NCBI GenBank assembly: GCA_020746835.1
Contig: JAGPNK010000035.1
Coordinates: 1-64,000 of the forward strand
Length of the DNA stretch: 64,000 nt
DNA from: Stachybotrys elegans
Lineage: Eukaryota > Ascomycota > Sordariomycetes > Hypocreales > Stachybotryaceae
Direction: 5' to 3'
In this document: positions 33,011-45,328 of the stretch, piece by piece
Numbering within the stretch: the stretch's first letter is position 1
Layout of the letters: every line of letters starts with the position of its first letter
Program-made: the position numbers and the translations under genes
Notes under the pieces: model-generated
Database searches by the model: none
Told to the model about the DNA's origin: nothing
Seen by the model: only the letters and a program-made list of their open reading frames with translations

Positions 33011-33496
33011 ATGTAGGGGCCAGTGGGAGACTCAATCAGTAACCTGGACTCGATCCGTAGGGGCAAAAAGGGCAAAAATTACGAAGGCCATCTACGCTTG
33101 CCAGGGCACATGCCCACACTGCAGCCAGGGGTGTCCCTCGCGCCGAGACTTTATTGGCTGGATTCCATGACTAATCACTGACCAAATGAAGGAGTCCAAT
33201 ACCCGCACCGCTCCGTACAAACACCCTATTAGTCAGCCCCCCCCCCTCTATGGGCTCTCTTGATCCCGCAAAATACAGCATTTTGCACCCCTTCTATGGC
33301 CTTCAATGTGGCATTTGCTGCAAGTAGGCAATTTCGGCTCAATTGAAGCATCAATAGGGGCCTCAATAGGGGCCCTTGGGGCCCTTCTAGAGGGCTGCCT
33401 AGGGGGCCCTTCAGGGCCAAAAGGCCCGTGGTTGTGGTGGGCAAATTCGTTGGTACGATGCGTCAGATACCACATTTCGTGTGCAGCTTCTCTTGC
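33011..33496. repeat. Low-complexity GGGGCC-rich interval with C10 run
   Basis: A run of ten C lies at 33237-33246. From 33350 to 33430 GGGGCC and GGCCC units recur (AATAGGGGCCTCAATAGGGG), an odd GC-rich patch directly left of the piggyBac-like element. No gene is supported. Confidence 0.45.
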
Positions 33497-35741
33497 TATC
33501 CCCTTGGCTGCGCGAACAAGTCAGTCCCGTACCTCGCCCCACACCACCACTACGAATGTGTCGGTACATGATGTAACCAAAAAACCCCTCACCACCAAAA
33601 GCTCTATGCAGACGGTTTTTTCTATACAATAATGGAAGACAACGGACCCCAGACCCGGCGGCAGGCCCCGGCGCCCCAGCCTGTGGCCCTGGCTGCTAGC
33701 AGCGCTGCCAACGACGAAGGCATTGACTTTGACATCACCCTCAATAACAGCCAGCCGGAGCAAGATGCGGATAGCACCGTAAGACCCAAATCTGAAGCCC
33801 ACGGACAAGGTGGGCGCCAAATTTGAGCCGTTTGACGTTCCGTATCGCCCTTTTGAAGTCCTTGAGCTCCCTGAGACGCCATTGAAGCTATTCCAGCGTT
33901 TTTTACCTATCTGGCTCGTCCAGATCTGGGTCAGTTACACAAACAATAACCCGGATGCCCCGGACCCGGAGTCCTTGAAGCCACAGAGCCGGCAGCGGTC
34001 CTGGAAGCCAACATCTGTTGCAGAAATCTATATATGGATAGCTATTGTTATACACATGGATTTGCAGCCAGACAAAGAGGAAAATGACCATTGGAGGGCC
34101 CCCCAAGGCGGCGGGAATCACGGGCTGTCCCGGATAGCTAGGTTCATGTCATTTGACCGGTTTTCCCTCCTCAAACAACGGCTCCGGCTCCTTGACCCAG
34201 ATACAATAGAAATCGGCGTTCCGGCGCCGTACAACAAGGTCAATGAGTGGGCCAAAGTCCTGATGGATGCCTCCATCAAAAGCGTCAATATTGGCAGCTC
34301 CGTCAGCATTGACGAGGCAATCCAGCTGTTTGAGGGACAGTCAAGCCAGAAGGTGACGATTCCAACCAAGCCCACGCCCACAGGGATCAAGATCTGGGTC
34401 CTAGCTGCAAAGGGATATATTTTATAGTGAATTTGGCACAAGCCCGGCTCAAAATACGGCCCCCTCGGCATTGAGGAGGCCCGGGGCCGGAAGACAAGCC
34501 GGCCAAAGAAAATAACGTCTTCCGGGCCGGCTGCCGGCTCATCTAACGCCTCGGCAGACGAGCCACCGCTGTTGAACACGACCCAGGCTGTTGTTGTTCA
34601 CCTAGTAAAAAAGCTGCCCAAAGAGACCTACCATATCTATCTAGATAACCTCTTCTCGTCCCCAGATCTCTTCAAGGCCCTCAGAAAAATAGGCAGCGGC
34701 GCCACAGGGACTGCCCGCATTAACTGTGGTATATATAAACTTATGGTCAAATACAAGGAAGACGATAGAAAAGGCAGGGGGCTGTGGCCCTGGGGCAAGC
34801 TTGAGGCGTGGCCCACCGAGGACAATATGGTAAGAAGCCCTAGAGGAAGCGCCAGGCCGGGGCCCCTTGGAGACAGTCTTCTAACCGGTCCGTAGGTGAA
34901 TCAAATCGCATGGAAAGACAACGCCCTAGTGTTGCTGCTGTCGAGCCAGTATAAGGGCACTGAGATGACTGCCTGCAAGAGAAAACGATCAACAGGAACA
35001 GGGGCATACTCACGTTCCATCAAGCGTTTTTTTGGTGACGAGACCGTCAAGGAGGCCCTGATCCCGTCTGCGGCTTTTGACTATAACCACAATATGAACG
35101 CAGTCGACAGAGCCGATCATTTACGGGCTAATATAAAGACAGACCACCGGCGGCGCCGGGGCCCGGCCCGGGCCCTTGCCTAGGACTTCCTCCGGAAGAC
35201 GGCTCTTACGAATAGCTTCATTTTGCAGCGGGACGGGCAGCCGGCCTGGAAGCGGCTCCGGACCGTTGAGGAATGGGCAGCAGCTGTTTCTGATGCTATT
35301 TGTCAGGAATATCAACAGACTTACAGCCAGACACCCCCCTCAAGGAAGAACTTCCGGTCTGGAGACGAATTTACGCCCATTCAACTACACAAACCCAGTC
35401 CAAGGACCTCAAACGCGCCTTGCCGGGCCTGTCCGGGCATTCAAATTGGCCCTTACTCACGAAGCAACACCCACAGCAAAAAACGCCGGCCCCTAGAACC
35501 CACAGCTGCGAATAGCTTCAATTTGCCGGCGGCGGCGCCGGCCCCGAGGCCGCCTCCTGCGCCTCGCAGACGATGGGGTTGTCTAACTTGTAATGTACCT
35601 CTTTGTAACAGGGAGGAATGCTGGTACTTCTACCACCAGCCAATTTGGCCGGTAGCCTAGGTTACAGAATTTTATTCGATTTTAATTCGTCAACTAGCGA
35701 TCTCGGTACGCCACTAGTTACTCTCCGCAGCCAAGGGGATA
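33497..35741 (+). mobile_element. piggyBac-like element, copy 1
   Basis: The ends are perfect 16-bp inverted repeats (TATCCCCTTGGCTGCG) at 33497-33512 and 35726-35741, with no TTAA at either end. The element encodes one transposase on the plus strand. It shares the TATCCCCTT-type end with the element at 53966-56092 and with the MITEs at 1971 and 35883. The transposase has several nonsense and frame defects, so this copy is dead. Confidence 0.85.
33632..35660 (+). pseudogene. piggyBac-type (DDE_Tnp_1_7) transposase, broken
   Basis: The protein starts at 33632 (MEDNGPQTRRQAP) and changes frame near 33800. The DDD core then reads PFEVLELPETPLKLFQRFLP, YIWIAIVIHM, SVSIDEAIQLFEG (first Asp), IYLDNLFSSPD (second) and NMNAVDRADHLRA (third). 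A tandem TAG-TGA at 34425-34430 replaces the Gln-Trp seen in copy 2 (FLQWIWH), and a TAG at 35181 replaces the Trp that fits the copy-2 alignment; all three are C-to-T or G-to-A changes. A 66-bp intron lies at 34830-34895. The C-terminus keeps the Cys-rich domain (CLTCNVPLCNREECWYFYH). Confidence 0.85.
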
Positions 35742-35882
35742 GTAATTCTCACATGCTTGTCGACTTTCATGCTTTTCTCCCGGGCACATCGCTTCTTGGG
35801 TCTGTATGCTCCCGCCTGATATCTTCTTAGTATCGTCCACAAGGTCTTCAATCTGACGGTAGTGACCCTTCCAGCAATTTCC

Positions 35883-36137
35883 TATCCCTTTAAGTGTGCG
35901 GGAGGAGCAAGCTGGTCACTAACAGGGATATTAGCGAATAACAAATACAAAGAGAGTTAGATACTTATTATCTTTACTAGATTCTACCTTGATACTAAGT
36001 ACCTCTAGCTACTGCTCTAGTACCTCTATAACCTCTCTAGCTAGGCTAGCAAGACTGTAGCTCCTGTGTACGTGGGGGCTGATTCAGCAGGTATGGGGCA
36101 GATACAAGCTTGCTCCTCCCGCACACTTAAAGGGATA
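35883..36137. mobile_element. 255-bp MITE of the piggyBac-like family
   Basis: Inverted ends of about 32 bp, TATCCCTTTAAGTGTGCGGG and onward GAGGAGCAAGCT, face each other at 35883 and 36137. The right inner end (ATGGGGCAGATACAAGCTTG) matches the right inner end of the element at 53966-56092. It has no coding capacity and lies 140 bp right of piggyBac copy 1. Confidence 0.8.
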
Positions 36138-37449
36138 ATCCGGTCGATAGCGTTCTGGGGGGGTCCGTTGCTGGAAAGATGCCATCAAGCAAGCGGTCTA
36201 CCTGTTCTGGTCCGTCGAGCTCGGAATACAGCTCGGATCCGCGTGTCATGTACATACAAAAGACGGAACCAAGAGCGAACTGTTCCGTAACCGGGCCGGC
36301 AATCCCCGTAGTGACCACCTAGTACGCGATGTTCGAGGCGCACAGATCTAGACCCAAGCCACCGCAGAGAAGAATGGGTCTAGGCGTACGAAGTACTTCC
36401 ACCTGAGCTGCGTGTGGCGTTCGAAACACCCACCCTCTCCAATCGGCCCAGTTCCAGAGCACTTTGTCCTCATTTCACCCTACCTCACCTCGTCCCCTCT
36501 TTTGGCTGCACTTTGTAATACTGTCTGGTCCCTCGGTTCCTTGACATAGCCGCCAAACGACTCCCGCTGTCTCGTACAGCGAAGCTTCTTCTCTTGCTGT
36601 TATTTCCGTCACTGGCAACATCGCTTATTTGTTTGTTGCAACAATACCGCACAACCCTCACATCACACCCTGGCAGACTCGGTGTTAGGCCGCCACCCAT
36701 TTTGAACGCCACCGCGGCCGCCATCGCCATCCCAGGCGCCTTTTCAATTTGCATTCAAGGGTCATGTGTCCCTGCCGCCATTGATCCCCACGGCTAGCCG
36801 ACGGTTCTACATCCCTCAAACTCCAAGCGCCATTTCGTGGCAGCCTGGATATGCTTCTCTTCTCACTACCACAACGCCAAGAGCATCACCAACTGTAGCT
36901 CTCGCACACATCTCTTCGTCCACTTCTGTCATTCTCGTTTTCTGTCATGAGCCGAAGCTAAGGGCTGTGGAGGCTTCAAAGGTAGTCTCAGCCACAGGTT
37001 ACGGAAGCAGCGAAGTCCTGGGAAGGTTGTGGCGTGGTCCCAGCGAATCTAGAGCCAGCCACAGATTACGGAGGCAGCGGAGGTCCAGAGGGGTTGTTGG
37101 GTAGTCCCTGCGAACCCGCTAGGGGAGCTAGTAAAGGTCATTTGAAGGGAGAATAGGTATAGAAAGGGATAATGTTGCTCGGTGGAACTGCAGAGATAAA
37201 TCAGCCTCCTTCATGCGAATTACTTGCGACTACCCTGCTCCTTCACTTCCCTTGTTTGGCCTATTGATACAGGAGACCACAGTGGCCTTTTGTGCCCCGT
37301 TGCGACCCGAATTTCTGACATTTTCGTTGAGGCGCCAGCGCCAGCGTCTTGTACCCTGACTCAACTGGTAGCGGCTGATTCGTCTCTCCGTTCAATTGCA
37401 ACCTGTCGTCTCTGTCGTGGGGGCTTTTAGCCTTCCTATCGTCGACAAT
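36138..37449. promoter_or_regulatory. Long upstream and 5' leader region of the histidine kinase gene
   Basis: 1.3 kb without a supported gene. The last 250 bp are pyrimidine-rich (CTTCACTTCCCTTG; TCGTCTCTGTCGTGG), as in fungal leaders, and run into the kinase start at 37450. An imperfect direct repeat (CAGCCACAGGTTACGGAAGC / CAGCCACAGATTACGGAGGC) lies at 36990-37075. Regulation is not otherwise readable. Confidence 0.4.
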
Positions 37450-40400
37450 ATGACCGATGATACTACTTTGGCGGCTGCCGCCGGGTTCATTGCCTCGGTC
37501 GCAGCCCACCCCAACGCGCATTCATCGCCGGCCGCCGGTCTTGGTTCTCGAGTCAATCTTCCGGGCCGCGAGACTCCTGCTAAGAGGAATCTCGAGATGG
37601 AACTTCAGAAACTCGCCTTCCGAGTCGGCCAGCTCGAGAGCAGGACATGTGGCTCGCCATTGCCTGTCCTCACCGAGACACCGATTGAGGTCAGCGACTA
37701 CTCCTATTTAGCGACGAAAGTGGCTCTAATCGAGCTGCGGCACATAAGCCAAGCTTATCCCACACTCGTCCAGTTGACCCTAATAATCTGACCATAACGG
37801 TTTCCTAGCTAACCAGGAATCGTAGGATGCACTGCGAGAAAACGTCAAAGACCATCCCGAGATTCTCGAGAGCCGGCGTCGGGAGCTTTGTAGCGTCAAT
37901 ACCGAGCTTCGTGAGGGGAAACATTTGCACGAGGGTTCCTTTGAGATGCTGGAGCGTGAGACTATTGCAACACTTGAGAGAGAACTACAGAAATACCAAG
38001 AAGCCAACGAGGCATTCCAGATAGCGCTCCGGGAAATTGGCGAAATTATCACCGCTGTTGCCCGCGGCAACTTGACAATGAAAGTTCGCATGAACACGGT
38101 TGAGTTGGACCCTGAAATCACAACATTCAAGCGCACCATTAATGCTATGATGGATCAGCTGCAGACTTTCGCCAGTGAAGTCTCCCGAGTGGCCCGTGAA
38201 GTCGGCACCGAGGGCCTATTGGGTGGACAGACCCGTATTGGCGGCGTCGATGGTACATGGAAAGAGCTTACAGATAATGGTATCATGCCCGCAGTAGTTC
38301 CCCGTTAACATACGGGCAGCTGATCTTGGTTCTTTAGTGAACGTTATGGCGCAAAATCTCACCGATCAAGGTAGGCATATTTCGCAGAATTGCGCGTGTG
38401 AGGGAAACCTGTCTAACATGGTAATACAGTGCGAGAGATTGCTGCTGTAACAACCTCAGTTGCCCACGGCGATTTGACGAAGAAGATCGAGCGACCAGCC
38501 AGAGGCGAGATTCTGCAGCTGCAACAAACCATAAATACCATGGTGGAACAACTGCAGACCTTTGCCTCAGAGGTCACGCGCGTGGCGAGAGACGTCGGGA
38601 CGGAGGGAATCCTTGGTGGACAAGCGGAGGTTGCGGGAGTACGGGGCATGTGGAACGATTTGACCGTCAACGTCAACGCTATGGCCGATAATTTGACGGC
38701 CCAGGTGCGCGACATTATCAAGGTCACGACAGCCGTTGCCAAGGGTGACCTCACTCAAAAAGTCCAGGTCGACTGCAGGGGAGAAATTCTTGAGCTCAAG
38801 TACACCATCAACTCTATGGTGGATCAGCTGCAGCAATTCGCTCGCGAAGTTACCAAGATTGCTAGAGAAGTTGGGACTGAAGGTCGTCTTGGTGGCCAAG
38901 CCACCGTGCATGATGTTGAAGGCACATGGAGGGATCTCACGGAGAACGTCAACGGCATGGCAATGAATTTGACTACGCAGGTGCGAGAGATCGCCAAAGT
39001 CACGACTGCGGTGGCCACGGGCGACCTTACCAAGAAGATCGGTGTCGAAGTCAAGGGAGAGATTTTGGAACTGAAAAACACCATCAACCAAATGGTGGAC
39101 CGTTTGGGCACATTTGCTGCAGAGGTGAGCAAGGTAGCCAGAGAAGTTGGCACAGACGGCACTTTGGGTGGACAGGCTCAGGTCGCCAATGTCGATGGCA
39201 AATGGAAGGATCTGACAGAAAACGTCAACACCATGGCCTCCAACCTCACTGTCCAAGTGAGAAGTATCTCGGCGGTCACGCAGGCCATCGCTAATGGAGA
39301 CATGAGCCAAACTATCGACGTCGAAGCGAATGGAGAGATAAAGGTGCTGAAAGAGACCATCAACAACATGGTTAGCCGTTTGTCGAGCTTCTGCTACGAA
39401 GTGCAGCGAGTCGCAAAGTACGTGGGTGTCGACGGAAAGATGGGTGCTCAAGCAGATGGCGCCGGTCTTGATGGGCGCTGGAAAGAAATTACGACAGACG
39501 TCAATACGATGGCTAGCAATTTGGTACGTAAACCCCGCCATGAGTTGTGTCACGGTGTAAAACGCGGACACATATAGATACATCTGGGGGACTCTGCTAA
39601 CTGCATACAGGCAACACAAGTGCGAGCCTTCTCTGACATCACGAACTTGGCAACTGGCGGGGACTTTACCAAGCTCGTAGACGTCGAAGCATCTGGCGAA
39701 ATGGACGAACTCAAGCGGAAGATCAACCAGATGGTCTCGGACCTTGGGGACAGTATCCAAAGAAATATCCAAGCGAGAGAGGCGGCCGAGCTGGCTAACA
39801 AAACCAAATCGGAATTCCTGGCCAACATGTCCCACGAAATTCGGACACCGATGAACGGAATCATTGGTATGACTCAGTTGACTCTAGATACCGACTTGGC
39901 CCAGCATCAGCGGGAGATGCTGAATATCGTTAAACCCCTTGCCAACAGCCTTCTCACCGTTATAGACGACATTCTGGACCTGTCCAGGATTGAGGCGGGG
40001 AGAATGGCGATTGAAGAAATACCATATACTTTGCGGGGAAGTGTCTTCAATACTCTAAAGACGTTAGCTGTCAAGGCGAACGAGAAGGGTTTGGATCTAA
40101 ACTTTAAGGTAGACGGCTCTGTCCCGGATGTCGTTGGCGACCCGTTCCACCTCAGTCAGATTATTCTCAACCTGGTGGGTAACGCTATAAGGTTCACCGA
40201 GCACGGCAAGGTCCGTATGATTGTAAAAGGGCGGGTTGATCAGGCACAGGTTGAACCTGGAGAGTACGCCATCGAGTTCGTCATTGAGGATACTGGAGTT
40301 GGCATTGCAGCGGACAAGTTGGACCTCATCTTCGACGCCTTCCAACAGGCTGATGGTTCGATAACGCGCAAGTTTGGGGGCACGGGTTTGGGCCTTTCTA

Positions 40401-41373
40401 TTTCGAAACCACTCGTCAACCTCATGGGTGGTAACCTCTGGGTGAGCAGTGAAGCTGGCAAGGGTAGCCAGTTTTATTTCACCTGCAAGGTGAAGCTTGC
40501 CTCGGACGACATGGAAGCGATCGAGAAGCAGCTCCACCCTTATCGGGGTCACCAAGTTCTCTTTGTCGACAAGGTTCAGTCGAGACCCGGAGCAGAGATC
40601 GAAACTATGCTTAAGCAACTCGGTCTCCATCCTGTCATGGCCGATTCAGAGAAGAGCTCCGCTATCACTCAAGTCAAAGCCGGCTCTGCTTTGCCATACG
40701 ATGCAATTCTCGTCGATTCGATTGATACAGCCAGGAGATTAAGAGCTATGGATGACTTCAAGTCCTTGCCAATCGTTCTCTTGGCTCCAGTTGTTCACGT
40801 CAGCCTGAAGACCTGTATCGATTTAGGCATCACGTCATATATGACGACACCTTGCAAGCTCGTCGACCTGGGAACATGCATGATCCCGGCGTTAGACACT
40901 AGGGCTACGCGATCTCTGGCCGAGAAGACGACGGCTGTTGAAATTCTACTCGCGGAAGACAATACCATCAACCAGAGACTGGCAGTCAAGATTCTTGAGA
41001 AGTATCATCACCTTGTGACAGTTGTAAGCAACGGATTGGAAGCCGTGGAGGCTGTCAGGAAGAAGAGGTTTGATGTGATTCTCATGGACATCCAAATGCC
41101 CATTATGGTACTGGCCCGATTCACGGATTCGAGTTTGCAGAGGCACTAATCTCGTCGTAGGGAGGATTCGAGGCCACTGCCAAGATCCGCGAATACGAAC
41201 GGAGCTCGGGAGCTGACAGAACCCCCATCATTGCCCTAACTGCCCATGCCATGATGGGTGACCGGGAGAAGTGCATAATGGCGCAAATGGATGAGTACCT
41301 ATCAAAACCGTTGCAGCAGAATCACCTCATAGAGACGATTTTGAAGTGTGTCCACAGGCGAGTCGGACCTTGA
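37450..41373 (+). CDS. Group III hybrid histidine kinase (Nik1/Os-1 class) with HAMP repeats, short C-terminus
   Basis: Six exons (37450-37767, 37826-38279, 38338-38370, 38430-39523, 39611-41107, 41161-41373) are consistent in phase and give about 1202 residues; the first donor (GTCCAG) is weak. After an N-terminal region come five full HAMP units and a sixth partial one (markers: [66 protein letters not shown]). The H box [15 protein letters not shown] has its His at 39833-39835. The N box is [15 protein letters not shown] and the G box [13 protein letters not shown]. The receiver has its phospho-Asp at 41087-41089 (LMDIQMP) and Lys at 41305-41307. Members sense osmotic stress upstream of the HOG MAPK cascade and are the dicarboximide/phenylpyrrole target. 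The usual tail of about 100 residues after the receiver is missing. Confidence 0.92.
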
Positions 41374-41727
41374 AGTCCAGCTATAACATACTGGTGAAAA
41401 TCTTGTCGATAAAACCATGTGTGGTAATGGATGTGAATGTGCATCTTGGTTGATGTCTTCTCTGCGACAGGATCGGCGGACGCTTTTTGTCGGCGGATAT
41501 CTCCGGTACCGTCTGTGAAAAGCTTCCGAGCGAGGAGCATCAAACTTGTCGCATCTGTATCGAATCTGGTTTGAAGCCATAGCGTGGAGAAAACTTTGAC
41601 AACCTTATAAATGTCATACATACATACAGTACTCTAGCTCACAGGAACATGAAGAATCGGTATTGGTATTGGTCTCTTTATGGTCATCTGGAGATTAGAT
41701 GTAGGTATGCCTTGATGAACGAAAGAG
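41374..41727. other. 3' flank of the kinase gene up to the hAT element
   Basis: Presumed 3' UTR and terminator region of the kinase. No gene. Short ATTGGTATTGGT repeat near 41655. Confidence 0.45.
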
Positions 41728-41738
41728 CAGGGTTCCGC

Positions 41739-41880
41739 AGCGATCGATGGAAAATCGATATCGATCGCCATCGCTATGGCGATGAAGGTCGATGGCGATG
41801 GCGATACAAGGTCCCCATCGCCATCGATCGATCGCAGGGTCAGAGCCCGTCGATCGCCATCGATCGACCTTACGTCGATA
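41739..41880. repeat. Left subterminal CGATCG/GATGGCGATGG array
   Basis: Dense, partly palindromic units of CGATCGCCATCG and GATGGCGATGGCGATAC. The same units occur inverted at 45200-45328. They are probably clustered transposase-binding sites, as subterminal repeats are in other hAT elements (inference). Confidence 0.7.
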
Positions 41881-42266
41881 TTCAGGGGTGATATCAGGTG
41901 CTGAAATTAAGGCCTCTGCCTCGGCCAAGGGCAGAAATGAGTGGCTGGCAAACGGATCACCTGCGAAATTGCGCCAGAGATTTGTTCTCCACACCCCCCT
42001 GGTTTTTTAAGCGATGATTGGCGACAGAAAGATCTCTTTAGCCTAATCAAGTTGAAAGGAGCTACTTTAGCTGGTCTTAAGCATCATCTGAGCGTTAGGA
42101 CATATGAACGCGACGATCTTGTCCCAATCCCGTGGGCTTAGACGGCTTGGATATTAGCGAAGCCTTCTCTAGAAGAATTCTTCCAGAGACTGTTCAAGAG
42201 TTGGGATTTTCCTTTAAACAACCTTGTCTGACGGGCCGACGCGTTCTATCTGTTAACTGATTAAAT

Positions 42267-45116
42267 ATGGCTCGTCTCTCTTTTTCAAGCCTTCCCTCTT
42301 CTCCGTTGCTGTCAGTTAGCCTTCCTGATATGAGAATGGCTCCGTCGAGCTTTTCTCTCGCGTCAGATGATGACATCTCCATGTCAGACTCCCAATTGCG
42401 ACTGTCGTCCGACAGCCTTCCTTCTTCACCACCGGCCCCTTCATCTAATGCCTCTACATAGCGTCCTTCTCGGTCAGAGCCGGAGAGTGTCACTGAAGAA
42501 GACTGGACGACTTTCCCATGGCTTGATCACTTTCCTGAATACCTAAGGAGCGACGAAGACAAAAACGCGTGATGGTGGAGGTACGGGTTCAAGCTAAGGG
42601 ACTGCCGTGCTCCTACTAAGCCGAAAGCGAGATCCAAGTTCATATGCGTTCTCTGCCACCGGAAGACGCTCAGCAGCCGGAGCTATAACATCTTGAAGTT
42701 TACTTTTGATGCCTCGGTGCTGGGAATATCAAGAGCCACCTTAACGGCAGGCATAAGCTGCAGGCAAGCCTATTATTCTTTGTCCTTGACAGATAACTGA
42801 CCGTTGGATATCAGGACCCGTCTAGAGCTAGTCTTCGACGAAGTGTATTCGAACAACTTATAACGAAAACGAAGCCAACAGCACAGAATGTGATGGACAC
42901 AATGATCAGCAGCTATAAAAAGGAGGGTTTACATACCTTAATCCTGAACTGGATGACGACACACAACCTGCCCTTCCACATTGTTGAGTCAGACGAGTTT
43001 AAGGCAATTCTTCTCTATGGGAACTCGCTAGTATGCCCCTCCCACATTCCTTCGGCAGATACCCTGATTCGCTTGTTATTCGTGGAGTATAGAAAAGCAT
43101 CCGAATCAGTCAAGTCGGAGCTCAAGACTGCCCTCCATCTAGTACACTTCTGTTTCGATGGGTGGACGTCGCGCAGCAACCTCTCCTTCCTCGGCATTAA
43201 TGCCCAGTTTGTGGACAGGGATTTCAGGTGCCGCAAGGTTCTGCTCGGCCTACCCCATCTTGATGGTCGACATACCGGCAAGGCTCTTGCGGAGGAGGTC
43301 TCTAGGGTCTTGGGTTTATGGGAGCTGGACAACAAGCTCGGCTTCTTTACGCTGGACAACGCCACAAACAACAACACAGCAATGAAGGCTATCGGACATA
43401 GCTTCGGCTTCGATGGGACAGAACGACGCCTTCGCTGCGCACCACATTGCATCAACAGGGTAGTCCGAGCAATGCTGTACGGCAACGAGACAAAGTCCTT
43501 GGCCGATGCCCTGGATGACACACCAGAGATCTACGACGCTGATAGGGATGAAGACACCTCCGACGAGGCACTGGACGAGGATCAAGAAGGTGCTTTTGGT
43601 GTGGATGAATCTGATAATGAATATGCAGATGCTACAATTGTGGTTGGTAATCCTTTAGAGCTGCCGGAATTCAACTATCCGATCCCCGAGATTATCAGCA
43701 AAGATGCTCTTGCCAGATTCCGGAAGAAGGGCCCGATAGGAAAACTCCACAACATTGGCGTTGCCATCAGGAACAGCCCCAGACTCAGAAACATGTATCT
43801 CCAAGCACAGGTTGGTTAGCCAGTCAGCAACTTCTAATGAAACTAACTATGTTTTCTAGGTTAAAATCAATAGAATGAACAACGAGCTGGATCCTAAGAG
43901 AACCCGTGAATGGATACAGAACGTGGCGACTCGATGGTCCTCCGACAGGGACATGATCAGCCACGCCCTGGCTCACCGCGAAGCTGTCAATCAGTTCATT
44001 GTCGACGTTGAACGTGAGTGGGAAGAGAACGGCGCCAAACCGAAGAAGCGGCCGTGCATGATTGATGACAAGCTCTCTGCTCAAGACTGGAAACTCATCA
44101 CTGTCTATGAGCTTATCCTTGAGCCTTTTGCTATTGTCACTAGGCAGTTGCAGGGTGTTGGTACACCAGGCACACGATCGACTTCGGGTGGTTTCTGGGA
44201 GTATTTCCCGACCTTCGAGATGCTTCTTGATCACCTTGAGGAAGCAGAGGAAGGCACAGTTACTCGCATGGATAAGAACAAGGAGTATTGTACTGTGGAC
44301 ATCTTCAAGGACATGGACTCCAAGACAAGGAGGTGGCTGAAGATCCATATAAAGCTGGCCTGGAAGAGGCTGGACAAGTATTATAACCTCTTTAACCAGC
44401 TTGCTTACGTTGCCGCGGTTGTCCTTCACCCCTGCAAGAAATGGAAGGCATTGGAAGAGCTTTGGGAGGGCTGCCCAACTCGTAAGCAAGGCGAGTGGAA
44501 GAAGCATTACAACACACTCTTGCGAGACTTCTATGACGCCCACTACAAGGGTGTGGACTTCGGTGACCAGCCTATCCCGGATACCGATAAGGAGGTTGAC
44601 ACCTGCTGCGACTACGTCAAGCGGAGGATGGATTTCAAGAGGGCACGTCGGCAAGCTAATGCTCCTCAGATGAGTACTACTGGGTCCTGCAGAGGCCGTA
44701 GGGATAGGCTGGTACAGGGCAACCCGTCTGTAGTGGCTCAGGCCGTCAGCAACGAGTTGACTATTTATTTGGCCGAGGTGCCTGTCCAATCTGCAGCTGT
44801 CGAGAAGGACCCTATCGGGTGGTGGCAACAGAATCTTCAGAGATTTCCAACTGTAGGGATCATGGCCATAGACTTTCTCAGTATACCTTCCTCTTCTGCG
44901 GAATCAGAGAGGAGCTTTAGCAGCGCTGGACGGATGATCACACCGGTCAGAAATCGTCTGCGGCATATCATCACCGCAATGGCTCAATGTCTTCGTTCGT
45001 GGAGCAAGGAGGGCTTCTACAAGCCTACTGTTCCCTTGGATATGTTTCAGGGCATCCTACAGCAGGCCGAGGATATAATAGAGAGCATCCCTGATAGTGA
45101 TAGCATGATAGAATAG
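42267..45116 (+). pseudogene. hAT transposase, BED finger exon mutated, catalytic part intact
   Basis: The first exon opens at 42267 (MARLSFSSLPSSP) but has in-frame TAG at 42459-42461 and TGA at 42570-42572; the same frame continues to a BED finger (KFICVLCHRKTLSS), which needs a one-base shift near 42730 to reach NIKSHLNGRHKLQ. A possible GC-AG intron (GCAAGCC...ATATCAG) leads to DPSRASLRRSVFEQL. From 42887 the frame is intact: LHTLILNWMTTHNLPFHIVE, VHFCFDGWTSRSN, FFTLDNATNNNTAM, RLRCAPHCINRVV, then after a 50-bp intron at 43811-43860 the dimerisation block SSSAESERSFSSAGRM. Exon 2 ends at 45116. Only the N-terminus is damaged, mainly by nonsense changes. Confidence 0.8.
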
Positions 45117-45199
45117 AACCTAATTGGAATATATACAACTTTCAGAGAGCATCATGATTTCCTGACTTGCCAATAAGTGGGGCAAACATGGGGTTGGCG

Positions 45200-45328
45200 A
45201 TGGTGTCGATATCGATCGCTCCGATGGCGATACAGGGTCCTAATCGATCGCCATCGCCATCGCAATGTGGGTCCAGGTCGATGGCGATGGCGATACACCA
45301 TCACCATCGACATCGATCGATCGATGCG
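45200..45328. repeat. Right subterminal CGATCG/GATGGCGATGG array
   Basis: The same units as 41739-41880, in inverted arrangement, end in CATCGATCGATCGATGCGG just before the terminal repeat. Confidence 0.7.

Noticed and set aside
38567..39835. 422-codon minus frame opposite the histidine kinase
   Set aside because: It is the antisense shadow of the HAMP-repeat exon, whose repetitive codon pattern keeps the opposite strand open.
41739..41880. Possible CRISPR-like or satellite array
   Set aside because: Units are degenerate, palindromic, without unique spacers, and mirrored at the other end of the same hAT element.
43824..44828. 334-codon minus frame opposite the hAT transposase
   Set aside because: Antisense shadow of a well-supported transposase exon.
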